This document shows positions 23,691-30,055 of a stretch of 30,055 nt of DNA, one piece after another. Below the pieces are notes generated by a model. That model did not search any database, was not told where the DNA came from, and was given only the letters and a program-made list of their open reading frames with translations. The translations under genes and the position numbers were made by a program. The DNA is from CAYMOV01 sp964392085 (lineage in GTDB: Bacteria; Oederibacteriota; Muellerivitia; Muellerivitales; Muellerivitaceae), in contig CAYMOV010000026.1 of assembly GCA_964392085.1 (NCBI GenBank), positions 1 to 30,055 on the forward strand, read 5' to 3'. How positions within the stretch are numbered: position 1 is the stretch's first letter; each line of letters opens with the position of its first letter.

Positions 23691-24749
23691 TCACGGCCAG
23701 TTGAGCGGCATCCCCTTCGGATAAAACCTTGACCCGGCTTTCGCGTAATGCGACCGAGAGTCCTTGGCGATCTTCCCGCCTTTCATCACTTTCGCGTGGA
23801 GGGCCTCCCAGGCGTAGCCCCCACCCCGGGCGAAGGCCAGTGCCTTGTGGCGGCTCTTCTCCCCGTCCTGGAACTGGAGCCAATCCAGCTCGGCGTAGCC
23901 GAGGAAGACGTAGGCCCGGCCCCGGTCATCCCCAGTCTGTTGGAAAAGCTTATCCGCGGTCGCGAAGGAATGCCGGGCGGCCTTGAGGTTGCCCTTCATC
24001 TTCTCGGCGGTCCCGATGGACCACAGGGTGTAGGCGTAGCTCACCTTATCACCGATGCGTTTATAGAGCTTCTCGGCCTTCCGGAAGAATCGGAGGGCGC
24101 CATCCCAACGGCCGGCCATCCTCTGGACATTGCCGAGACCGCAATAGGAATAGGCCGTCCCGAAGGGATCGTGGCGACGGCGATGGATCTTGTTGGCGGC
24201 GCGGTAGTGGACCGCGCAATCGGCCCAACGGCCCCTCATCCGGGCCAAGCCCCCCAACGCGCAATGGGTGTAGCCCTCTCCCTCGGAATCCCCTAGGCGC
24301 CGGTATAGGGCCAAGGCCCGCTGAAGTTGTGACCAACCTTCCCGCATATCCCCCGCGATGCGGAGCGCGCCCCCGAGGGCCCAACGGGCGAACGCTTCCC
24401 CTTCCAGGTCCCCGTCGACCTGGTAGAAAGCCAAACAGCAACGAAGGAGCCTCACCGCCAACCGCGGTTCCCCCGAGGCGCGGGCCGCCAAGGCCCAACC
24501 CGCCTCGGCGTCCACGGTCCGGGGTGAGCCGGCGGCTTGGAAGAACTTCCGGGCTTTCCGGTAATTCGCCTTGGAGGCCGGAAAATTCCCCTGGAGCCGA
24601 TCGGAATCGGCGGCACCCAAATGGGCCTCGGCGGCCTGGAGGATCGACAGGCCTTTCCGTTTCAGGAGGGTCCGATAAAGCCGGGCGGCCTGGGCGAACC
24701 GGGATTGGTCCCGGAGGATCCGTGCTTTCTCAAACCAGGTGACAATCAT
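23691..24749 (-). CDS. Tetratricopeptide-repeat protein
   Basis: A 352-residue soluble protein made almost wholly of TPR-like helix pairs (about seven to eight units), for example GLGNVQRMAGRWDGALRFF, ALGGLARMRGRWADCAVHYR and SIGTAEKMKGNLKAARHSF. These units form a solenoid for protein binding. It has no signal peptide, no catalytic domain and no DNA-binding domain visible; similar TPR blocks occur in regulatory proteins. The N-terminus is unusually basic (pattern K/R every few residues). GAGGGGACC precedes ATG 24749. It diverges from amt-2, and a sigma-54-like promoter on the minus strand (24885-24900) points at it, so it might be a nitrogen-regulated partner; this is inference. Confidence 0.8.
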   Translation of the reverse strand: MIVTWFEKARILRDQSRFAQAARLYRTLLKRKGLSILQAAEAHLGAADSDRLQGNFPASKANYRKARKFFQAAGSPRTVDAEAGWALAARASGEPRLAVRLLRCCLAFYQVDGDLEGEAFARWALGGALRIAGDMREGWSQLQRALALYRRLGDSEGEGYTHCALGGLARMRGRWADCAVHYRAANKIHRRRHDPFGTAYSYCGLGNVQRMAGRWDGALRFFRKAEKLYKRIGDKVSYAYTLWSIGTAEKMKGNLKAARHSFATADKLFQQTGDDRGRAYVFLGYAELDWLQFQDGEKSRHKALAFARGGGYAWEALHAKVMKGGKIAKDSRSHYAKAGSRFYPKGMPLNWP

Positions 24750-24866
24750 GAAGGTCCCCTCGCTTTAATGGAAACGACAAAAACGTAAAAAACGACGAAA
24801 AAGGTTACAAAACCGTCGGTGATTCAAAGCCTCAGCTCTAAAGCCTTTTAAATGCGACCCTCCTCC

Positions 24867-24882
24867 TGGCACAAAACTCGCT
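24867..24882 (+). promoter_or_regulatory. Sigma-54 promoter for amt-2
   Basis: TGGCACAAAACTCGCT keeps the -24 element TGGCAC and the GG (24868-24869)/GC (24880-24881) spacing of 10; the -12 element is TCGC instead of TTGC. Predicted start about 24893, 52 bases before ATG 24945, excluding the in-frame start at 24852. Confidence 0.8.
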
Positions 24883-24884
24883 GT

Positions 24885-24900
24885 AGCGATGCGCATGCCA
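24885..24900 (-). promoter_or_regulatory. Sigma-54-like promoter on the minus strand, facing the amt-2 promoter
   Basis: On the minus strand, 24900 to 24885 reads TGGCATGCGCATCGCT: GG and GC 10 bases apart, again with TCGC. It faces the amt-2 promoter with two bases between them and would start near 24874, toward the TPR gene. The two together make an imperfect 34-bp palindrome, so a dyad operator is the alternative reading. Confidence 0.5.
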
Positions 24901-24944
24901 CCGTTCCCGGCTCCGGGAGCGGAATATCGGGAGGAAACGTTCCT

Positions 24945-26288
24945 ATGTATTCTACGTCATGCTTCGTTCGGAGGACAGCCGCCTTCACGCTGTCCCTCCT
25001 AGGTCTTTTCACGGCCGCCGGCGCCTGGGCGCAGGATGCCGTGGCTTCGGCGGCCCCCGCGGCGGCCGCGCCGACGATCAGCGCGGGCGACACGGCTTGG
25101 GTCCTGGCCTCGGCGGCCCTGGTCATGCTCATGACCCCGGGCCTGGGTTTGTTCTACGGCGGGATGGTCCGCCAGAAGAACGTCCTTTCCACCATCCTCC
25201 AGAGCTTCATCCTGGTGGCCCTCATCGGCGTCCAATGGGTGGTCTGGGGTTACAGCCTGGCCTTCGGGGCGGGCAACGCCTTCTGGGGCGACCTGAACTT
25301 CATGTTCCTCCACGGGGTGACGCAGGCCAATTCCCCGGTGACCAACATTCCCCACCTCGCCTTCGTGATGTACCAGGCCATGTTCGCCATCATCACCCCG
25401 GCCCTCATCAGCGGCGCCTTCGCCGAGCGCATCCGCTTCAAGGCCTACATCTTCTTCATGCTGGCTTGGTCCACCCTGGTGTATGACCCCGTCTGCCACT
25501 GGGTCTGGCACGCCAACGGCGTCTTCAACAAGATGGGCGCCCTGGACTTCGCGGGCGGCACCGTGGTGCACATGACCGCCGGTTACTCGGCCCTGGTGCT
25601 GTGCCTGCTCATGGGCAAGCGCAAGGGCTATGGCCAGGAAAACATGGTGCCCCACAACATGACCATGGTCCTGACCGGCACGGGCCTCCTCTGGTTCGGC
25701 TGGTTCGGCTTCAACGCGGGTTCCGCCTTGGGCGCCAACGCCCTGGCGGCCAACGCCTTCATGACGACCAACACGGCCGCCGCCACGGCCACCCTTTCCT
25801 GGTGCTTCCTGGAGGCCCTCCACCGCGGCAAGTCCTCGGCCCTCGGCGCGGCGTCCGGCGCGGTGGCCGGCCTCGTGGCCATCACCCCAGCCGCGGGATT
25901 CGTGGACGTGACCGGAGCCCTGTGGATCGGCCTGTTGGTGAGCCCGATCTGCTACTTCTTCGTGGTGGTGATCAAGCAGAAGTTCGGCTACGACGATTCC
26001 CTGGACGCCTTCGGGGTGCACGGCGTGGGCGGCACCTTCGGCGCGATCATGACCGGCATCTTCGCGAACCCGGCGGTCAACCCCGTGGGCCGGGGCTGGC
26101 TCTACGGCAACCCGCACCAGGTGGTCGTGCAGTTGTACACCGTGGGCGCCACCTTGCTCTACTCGGCCGCCCTCACGGCTTTCCTCTGGATCGTCTTTGA
26201 ACGGCTCTTCGGGATGCGGGCCGTCAATAAAGAGGAGGAGTTGGGCCTCGACATTTCGCAGCACGGTGAGGAAGGTTACCTGATCTAA
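24945..26288 (+). CDS. amt: Ammonium channel AmtB type, copy 2
   Basis: A 447-residue inner-membrane ammonium channel. A signal peptide (about residues 1-30, ending AGAWAQ) precedes a short Ala-rich segment and the 11-helix core, starting SAGDTAWVLASAALVMLMTPGLG as in proteobacterial AmtB. The pore histidines are His209 (GGTVVHMTAG) and His359 (GVHGVGG); the periplasmic recruitment site and the NMTMVLTGTGLLWFGWFGFNAGS signature are present. The C-terminal tail (EEELGLDISQHGEEGY) is the PII-contacting region. ATG 24945 follows GGGAGG and a sigma-54 promoter. It is followed by a hairpin and a PII gene, and the whole pair is duplicated downstream (26972-28678). Confidence 0.96.
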   Translation: MYSTSCFVRRTAAFTLSLLGLFTAAGAWAQDAVASAAPAAAAPTISAGDTAWVLASAALVMLMTPGLGLFYGGMVRQKNVLSTILQSFILVALIGVQWVVWGYSLAFGAGNAFWGDLNFMFLHGVTQANSPVTNIPHLAFVMYQAMFAIITPALISGAFAERIRFKAYIFFMLAWSTLVYDPVCHWVWHANGVFNKMGALDFAGGTVVHMTAGYSALVLCLLMGKRKGYGQENMVPHNMTMVLTGTGLLWFGWFGFNAGSALGANALAANAFMTTNTAAATATLSWCFLEALHRGKSSALGAASGAVAGLVAITPAAGFVDVTGALWIGLLVSPICYFFVVVIKQKFGYDDSLDAFGVHGVGGTFGAIMTGIFANPAVNPVGRGWLYGNPHQVVVQLYTVGATLLYSAALTAFLWIVFERLFGMRAVNKEEELGLDISQHGEEGYLI

Positions 26289-26303
26289 CCCCGGCTTGAA
26301 CTT

Positions 26304-26324
26304 CCCCCGGGAGTTTCCCGGGGG
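26304..26324 (+). other. Stem-loop between amt-2 and its PII gene
   Basis: CCCCCGGGA (26304-26312), GTT, TCCCGGGGG (26316-26324): a perfect 9-bp stem without a T-run. It matches the position of the stem-loop after amt-1 and may adjust expression of the two genes. Confidence 0.6.
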
Positions 26325-26345
26325 CCGACCCGAAAGGAACGATCC

Positions 26346-26684
26346 ATGAAGAAGATTGAAGCCATCCTCCGCCCCAGCGCCCTCCGGAGCGTCCTGGACG
26401 CCTTGAAGACCGCCGGTTACCCCGGCATCACCGTCACCGAGGTCTCGGGCCACGGCAAGCAGAAGGGCATCACCGAGAGCTACCGCGGCCAGACCGTGGA
26501 AGGCCTCTTGCCCAAACTACTGGTGACCGTCGTGGTGCCGGACACTAAAGTGAAAAAAACCACGGAAAAGATCATCGCGGCGGCCCGCACCGGGGAAATC
26601 GGCGACGGTAAGATCTTCATCAGCCCGGTGTCCAACGCCATCCGGATCCGAACCGGCGAATCCGGCGATAAGACCGTCCAATAA
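26346..26684 (+). CDS. glnK: PII protein (GlnK type), copy 2, without Tyr51
   Basis: A 112-residue PII trimer subunit paired with amt-2, 57 bases downstream of it and preceded by AAAGGAA. Signature elements MKKIEAILRP, HGKQ (Gln39), LPK, TGEIGDGKIF and IRIRTGESG are all present, so ATP/ADP and 2-oxoglutarate binding is expected. In the T-loop (KGITESYRGQTVEGL) position 46 is Tyr but position 51 is Val, and the loop is one residue shorter than in E. coli GlnK, so GlnD-type uridylylation is unlikely. Probably blocks amt-2 at low 2-oxoglutarate. It is nearly identical in layout to copy 3. Confidence 0.95.
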   Translation: MKKIEAILRPSALRSVLDALKTAGYPGITVTEVSGHGKQKGITESYRGQTVEGLLPKLLVTVVVPDTKVKKTTEKIIAAARTGEIGDGKIFISPVSNAIRIRTGESGDKTVQ

Positions 26685-26701
26685 GCCGATCCTGTGGTTC
26701 T

Positions 26702-26733
26702 GGCCGGGCGGTGAGCCTCCGCCCGGCCTTTTT
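26702..26733 (+). terminator. Intrinsic terminator after amt-2/glnK-2
   Basis: GGCCGGGCGG (26702-26711), TGAGCCT loop, CCGCCCGGCC (26719-26728), then TTTTTATTT. Confidence 0.93.
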
Positions 26734-26892
26734 ATTTCCCCTTGGTTCCCTTCCTTAATGCAGGGCCCAAGTCATATTCCCGGGATATTTCGGTTGATCC
26801 CAACCAACTGCCCCCCCGATTCAGAAACCAAACTCGCCGTAAAACCCAACAGATCGACGCAAGCATCAAATAAGTATTGCCAGCCGAATTTC

Positions 26893-26903
26893 GTAGAAGC
26901 TAC
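26893..26903. promoter_or_regulatory. GTAG-N3-CTAC inverted repeat upstream of amt-3
   Basis: GTAG (26893-26896), AAG, CTAC (26900-26903), followed by AC. It resembles the TGTAG/CTACA pairs upstream of the porin, amt-1 and APC-PII genes, but here no sigma-54 promoter is visible between it and the ATG at 26972. The rest of 26737-26971 holds nothing recognisable. Confidence 0.3.
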
Positions 26904-26971
26904 ACTTGGGTCACCTTGGGGCCCCCGTCCCCTTTCTCTTTCAAATATTCCTTTTGCCGAAGGAACCTCCC

Positions 26972-28285
26972 ATGACCCCCCGTTGGCTCAGCCGACCCAA
27001 CCTGTCGCGCCAGCTGTTGCTCGCCGGATCACTCTCACTGTTTGGGGCCGCCGAGGCCCGGGCACAAGCCGCCGTTCCCGTCTTCAACTCCGGAGACACG
27101 GCCTGGGTGCTGGCCTCCGCGGCCCTGGTCATGCTCATGACCCCGGGCCTGGGTCTTTTTTACGGCGGCATGGTCCGCCGCAAAAACGTCCTGGGCACTA
27201 TCCTCCAAAGCCTCATCATGGTGGCCCTTATCGGGGTCCAATGGGTGGTGTTCGGGTACAGTTTGGCCTTTTCCCCGGGGAATGAGTGGTTCGGGGGGCT
27301 TTCTTGGGCGTGGCTCAATCACCTCACCCCTTTCTCCGATTCCGCCCCCACCATCCCCCACGCGGCCTTCGCGGTCTACCAATGCATGTTCGCCATCATC
27401 ACCCCGGCCCTCATCACCGGGGCCTTCGCCGAACGGGTCCGCTTCCGGGGCTTCATCCTTTTCTCGTTGTTGTGGGCCACCGTGGTGTATGACCCCGTGG
27501 CCCATTGGATCTGGGGTGGGGGCTATTGGTCCAAGCTGGGCGCCATCGACTTCGCCGGGGGCGCCGTGGTGCACATCACCGCGGGCTTTTCGGCCCTGGC
27601 CCTGGCACTTCTGCTCGGCAACCGGCGCGGTTACGGCGTGGAACGCATGGTCCCCCACAACATGACCATGGTGCTGATCGGCACGGGGCTGCTCTGGTTC
27701 GGGTGGTTCGGGTTCAACGCCGGCTCGGCCCTGGCGGCCAACGGCACGGCCGCGAACGCCTTCATCGCCACTAATACCGCCGGCTCGGTGGCCGCGTTGG
27801 TCTGGTGCCTTCTGGAAGCCTTCCACCGGGGCAAGGCCTCGGCCCTGGGTGCGGCCTCGGGCGCCATCGCGGGGCTGGCGGCCATCACCCCGGCTTCCGG
27901 CTATGTCGGCGTGGCGGAAGCCTTGGTGATTGGCGTGGTCGCCAGCGTCCTATGCTATGGGGCCATCCTCATGAAGGTAAAGTTGGGGTACGATGATTCC
28001 CTCGACGCCTTCGGGGTGCACGGCGTGGGCGGACTCTGGGGCGTGTTGGCAACCGGGCTCCTGGCCAACCCGGCCTACGGCGGCCACTCGGGTTGGTTCT
28101 ATGGCAACCGGTCCCTCTTCATGGTGCAGGCCCAGATGGCCCTTGCCACCGCGGCCTATTCCCTGGTTTTCACCGTCCTACTTTTCCTGTTGGTGGACAA
28201 GACCGTCGGGTTCCGGGCCGAAGCCCGCGACGAGGATATGGGGTTGGACCTTTCCCAACACGGCGAAGAGGGTTACGGATCGTAG
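26972..28285 (+). CDS. amt: Ammonium channel AmtB type, copy 3
   Basis: A 437-residue inner-membrane ammonium channel, the tandem paralogue of amt-2. Signal peptide about 1-31 (LLLAGSLSLFGAAEARA), then SGDTAWVLASAALVMLMTPG exactly as in copy 2, 11 helices, pore histidines His201 (GGAVVHITAG) and His350 (GVHGVGG), and a DEDMGLDLSQHGEEGY C-terminal tail for PII contact. ATG 26972 is chosen for the GAAGGAA ribosome site and signal peptide; the open frame before it (from 26906) is not needed. Unlike copy 2 there is no clear sigma-54 promoter, so it may be expressed constitutively or under another control. Third-position divergence from copy 2 indicates an old duplication. Confidence 0.95.
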   Translation: MTPRWLSRPNLSRQLLLAGSLSLFGAAEARAQAAVPVFNSGDTAWVLASAALVMLMTPGLGLFYGGMVRRKNVLGTILQSLIMVALIGVQWVVFGYSLAFSPGNEWFGGLSWAWLNHLTPFSDSAPTIPHAAFAVYQCMFAIITPALITGAFAERVRFRGFILFSLLWATVVYDPVAHWIWGGGYWSKLGAIDFAGGAVVHITAGFSALALALLLGNRRGYGVERMVPHNMTMVLIGTGLLWFGWFGFNAGSALAANGTAANAFIATNTAGSVAALVWCLLEAFHRGKASALGAASGAIAGLAAITPASGYVGVAEALVIGVVASVLCYGAILMKVKLGYDDSLDAFGVHGVGGLWGVLATGLLANPAYGGHSGWFYGNRSLFMVQAQMALATAAYSLVFTVLLFLLVDKTVGFRAEARDEDMGLDLSQHGEEGYGS

Positions 28286-28342
28286 CCGGACACTCGATTT
28301 GAGCGGGGCGTTAAAGCCTACGTCGCATCCAAAGGGGGAAAC

Positions 28343-28678
28343 ATGAAGAAGATTGAAGCCATTATCCGGCCGGGGGCCCTTCGGGCCGCCCTGGACAACC
28401 TGGAAAAAGCCGGTTACCCAGGCGTGACGGTGACGGAAGTGTCCGGCCACGGCAAGCAGAAGGGCATCACCGAAAGCTACAGGGGCCAGACTGTCCAGGG
28501 CCTATTGCCCAAATTGGTCCTGTCCGTGGTGGTGCCGGATTCCAAAGTTAAAAAAACCTGTGACAGCATTATTCAGGCGGCCCGCACCGGGGAGATCGGC
28601 GACGGCAAGATCTTCATCTCACCGGTCAACGGCACCATCCGTATCCGGACCGGCGAAACGGGCGACAAGGCCCTCTGA
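28343..28678 (+). CDS. glnK: PII protein (GlnK type), copy 3, without Tyr51
   Basis: A 111-residue PII protein, 57 bases after amt-3 and preceded by AAGGGGG. The T-loop (KGITESYRGQTVQGL) differs from copy 2 by a single residue and likewise has Val at position 51. MKKIEAIIRP, Gln39, LPK, TGEIGDGKIF and IRIRTGETG are intact. Copies 2 and 3 can probably form mixed trimers. There is no stem-loop between amt-3 and this gene, unlike the other two amt-PII pairs. It is the presumed gate of amt-3. Confidence 0.95.
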   Translation: MKKIEAIIRPGALRAALDNLEKAGYPGVTVTEVSGHGKQKGITESYRGQTVQGLLPKLVLSVVVPDSKVKKTCDSIIQAARTGEIGDGKIFISPVNGTIRIRTGETGDKAL

Positions 28679-28692
28679 GACTTCCACCGAAA

Positions 28693-28721
28693 GGGGTCGG
28701 GACTTTCCGGCCCCTTTTTTT
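28693..28721 (+). terminator. Intrinsic terminator after amt-3/glnK-3
   Basis: GGGGTCGG (28693-28700), GACTTT loop, CCGGCCCC (28707-28714), then TTTTTTT. Confidence 0.88.
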
Positions 28722-28739
28722 ATTTCATGTGTTCTCCGA

Positions 28740-28745
28740 TATAAT
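28740..28745 (+). promoter_or_regulatory. -10 box for the deacetylase-like gene
   Basis: Perfect TATAAT at 28740-28745; the -35 region is only a T-run. The predicted start near 28752 leaves a leader of about 13 bases that consists mainly of the AAGGAAGG ribosome site. Confidence 0.5.
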
Positions 28746-28764
28746 GCGGCCAAGGAAGGTGCCC

Positions 28765-29742
28765 ATGCGTCCCAGGATCCCAGCACTCGTCCTCCTCGCC
28801 GTCTGCCTCGCCTCACTCCCTTGGGCGGCCACGCCCCCCATCCTCCGGGTCGTCCCTTGGAACGGGTACCCCGCGGCCCTCTCCCTGACCTTCGACAATG
28901 GGGACCCGACCCAGCTCGACCAGGCGGTCCCCGCCTTGGATCAGCATGGATGGAAAGGCACCTTCTTCCTGGCGGCCAACCGAATTAACCGGCGGGAGGA
29001 TTGGCGGAAAGTCTTCGAGAACGGCCACGAGCTGGGCAACCACAGCCTGGATCTCTTCCATGCCGCTCGGTTGGACCCCCGCGCCGAGGAATCCCAGGTC
29101 CTGGGGGCCCGAAACGTCTTGAAGAAGTCTTTCGGGGTTCCGGTATTCACCTACGCCTATCCTTACGGCGAAATCTCACCGGGGCTGAAGGCCCAGGCTT
29201 CCAAGACCCATTTGGCCGCCCGCGGCGGCGAAGGACCTTCCTATGTCCTCAAACCGTCCGACAACCCCGATTGGTTCAACCTTCCAAGCCGAACAATCCG
29301 GGCGGGCGGAAATCCGAAACTCCAGCAGGTTTGGTTGGGGGAAACCAGAAGGAATGGCGGGTGGACCGTCCTGACGATCCACGCCGTCGGCGGGACCGGG
29401 GAAGACGCCATTCCAACTGATCTCTTTGGAAGGTTGTTGGACGGAGCCGAGAAGAGCCGATTTTGGGTCGCGCCCTTCGGCGCCGTCACCAGCTATTGGC
29501 GAGCCCAGAAAACCATCGAAAACGCCACGGCCACGGCGGAAGACGGTGGGATCCATTGGACCTGGATGAAACAGGACTTCCTCCCGCCCGAAACCACGGT
29601 CCTGGTCCATCTCGTTCCACCGGTAGGGTCGAAGGAAACCTGGGTCGCGACCCAAGAGGGCACCGCTCTCCCGGGCCCAGGGGGCCTTTACCGGGTCCGG
29701 GTGGGGGCTCAAGAGCTTAAATTTTGTCCTTCAAAAAGGTGA
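28765..29742 (+). CDS. Secreted polysaccharide-deacetylase-like protein with altered metal motif
   Basis: A 325-residue exported protein. Signal peptide about residues 1-22 (RIPALVLLAVCLASLPWAA). The NodB/polysaccharide-deacetylase fold is recognised from AALSLTFDNGD (motif 1, normally TFDDGP), KGTFFLAANRI, GHELGNHSLDLFH (motif 2, normally HTxxH with three residues between) and VFTYAYPYGEI (motif 3). The second Asp of motif 1 is Asn and the motif-2 spacing is longer, so metal binding and catalysis are uncertain. The last ~80 residues form a separate beta-rich domain. If active, it would deacetylate a cell-wall or exopolysaccharide sugar in the periplasm or outside. ATG 28765 has AAGGAAGG upstream and starts the signal peptide. 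It stands alone between terminators. Confidence 0.75.
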   Translation: MRPRIPALVLLAVCLASLPWAATPPILRVVPWNGYPAALSLTFDNGDPTQLDQAVPALDQHGWKGTFFLAANRINRREDWRKVFENGHELGNHSLDLFHAARLDPRAEESQVLGARNVLKKSFGVPVFTYAYPYGEISPGLKAQASKTHLAARGGEGPSYVLKPSDNPDWFNLPSRTIRAGGNPKLQQVWLGETRRNGGWTVLTIHAVGGTGEDAIPTDLFGRLLDGAEKSRFWVAPFGAVTSYWRAQKTIENATATAEDGGIHWTWMKQDFLPPETTVLVHLVPPVGSKETWVATQEGTALPGPGGLYRVRVGAQELKFCPSKR

Positions 29743-29967
29743 CTTAGGGCTTGCCCCGCAAGGGCTTGAATGAATCGGCAGGGCCTGTTTAATGGGGTTT
29801 TTAACATTATCGTTTTTTGACAGACCTGATCAATCTTTCCCACGAAACCCTGTTATTTCCCTTATTTTTTGCATTGCCTCACTCATTTCCTTAAAATGCC
29901 TTAAATCGTTACCGTCTTGTTTTAGGTTCGGGAGAGACAAGTCGGAACGTCTTTGCGAGGTGCGGTC

Positions 29968-30055
29968 ATGGCCACGATCAAGGATGTCGCCAAGAAAGCG
30001 GGAGTCACCATCGGGACCGTCTCCCGCGTCCTGAACAACAAGAAGTGGGTGAGCG
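29968..30055 (+). CDS. LacI-family transcriptional regulator (5' end only)
   Basis: The first 29 codons read MATIKDVAKKAGVTIGTVSR then VLNNKKWVS, the helix-turn-helix of LacI/GalR repressors (IxDVAxxAGVSxxTVSRVLN). The frame runs off the right edge, so the sugar-binding domain and target are not visible. GAGGT precedes ATG 29968. The 225 bases before it (29743-29967) are AT-rich, with a TTGACA at 29817-29822 but no matching -10, and show no other gene. Confidence 0.9.
   Translation, partial: MATIKDVAKKAGVTIGTVSRVLNNKKWVS

Noticed and set aside
24852..24944. N-terminal extension of amt-2 from 24852
   Set aside because: It includes the sigma-54 promoter, and the signal peptide begins at ATG 24945.
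26737..26971. A sigma-54 promoter for amt-3
   Set aside because: No GG-N10-GC element with TGGC and TTGC-like boxes was found; TTGCC at about 26878 and 26955 have no matching -24 element.
1..30055. CRISPR arrays, complete insertion sequences, tRNA or rRNA genes
   Set aside because: I looked for regularly spaced repeats, transposase signatures and tRNA/rRNA landmarks on both strands and saw none that hold up.

Overview
This is a GC-rich chromosomal window from a Gram-negative bacterium. A porin-type beta-barrel protein with a signal peptide and a C-terminal phenylalanine points to an outer membrane, and several genes carry textbook sigma-54 promoters. No rRNA, tRNA or other marker allows a phylum to be named; the mix of genes suggests an under-studied lineage. 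Genes are tightly packed, start on ATG, TTG or GTG, and are separated by clear intrinsic terminators.

Layout. Positions 1-6600 are mostly housekeeping: the end of an Mrp/NBP35-DUF971 iron-sulfur carrier ATPase, an isoprenylcysteine-methyltransferase-like membrane enzyme, a small IS200/RAYT-like protein without its catalytic histidines, a NYN/LabA-like protein with altered acidic residues, an unknown minus-strand gene, and a full-length cobalamin-dependent methionine synthase (metH).

Positions 6600-19100 form a nitrogen island. It holds a sigma-54-driven porin, a stand-alone PII protein, a KdpDE-like two-component system on the minus strand, a sigma-54-driven ammonium channel (Amt) with an unusual N-terminal extension followed by a PII gene, an APC permease with a C-terminal UspA domain, a remnant of an ion antiporter, a sigma-54-driven APC permease fused to a complete PII domain, and a gamma-glutamylcyclotransferase-like protein. 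Positions 19200-23640 hold a three-gene operon of unknown function (membrane protein, zinc-ribbon membrane protein, HEAT-repeat protein), a GxxExxY gene inside a cassette bounded by 25-bp inverted repeats, a carboxylesterase and the HtpX protease. Positions 23690-28720 return to nitrogen: a TPR protein on the minus strand and two tandem amt-glnK pairs. The window ends with a polysaccharide-deacetylase-like protein and the first codons of a LacI-family regulator.

How it fits together. Three Amt channels, four free PII proteins and one permease-PII fusion lie within about 20 kb. Four transcription units begin at sigma-54 promoters (porin, amt-1, APC-PII fusion, amt-2), which implies joint induction by an enhancer-binding activator, probably under nitrogen limitation. 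All five PII domains keep the residues expected for ATP/ADP and 2-oxoglutarate binding, but only one keeps the uridylylated Tyr51, so most probably act by direct ligand sensing. The inferred theme is outer-membrane entry through the porin, inner-membrane uptake through Amt and APC carriers, and gating of each carrier by its own PII. The permease-PII fusion is the most unusual item.
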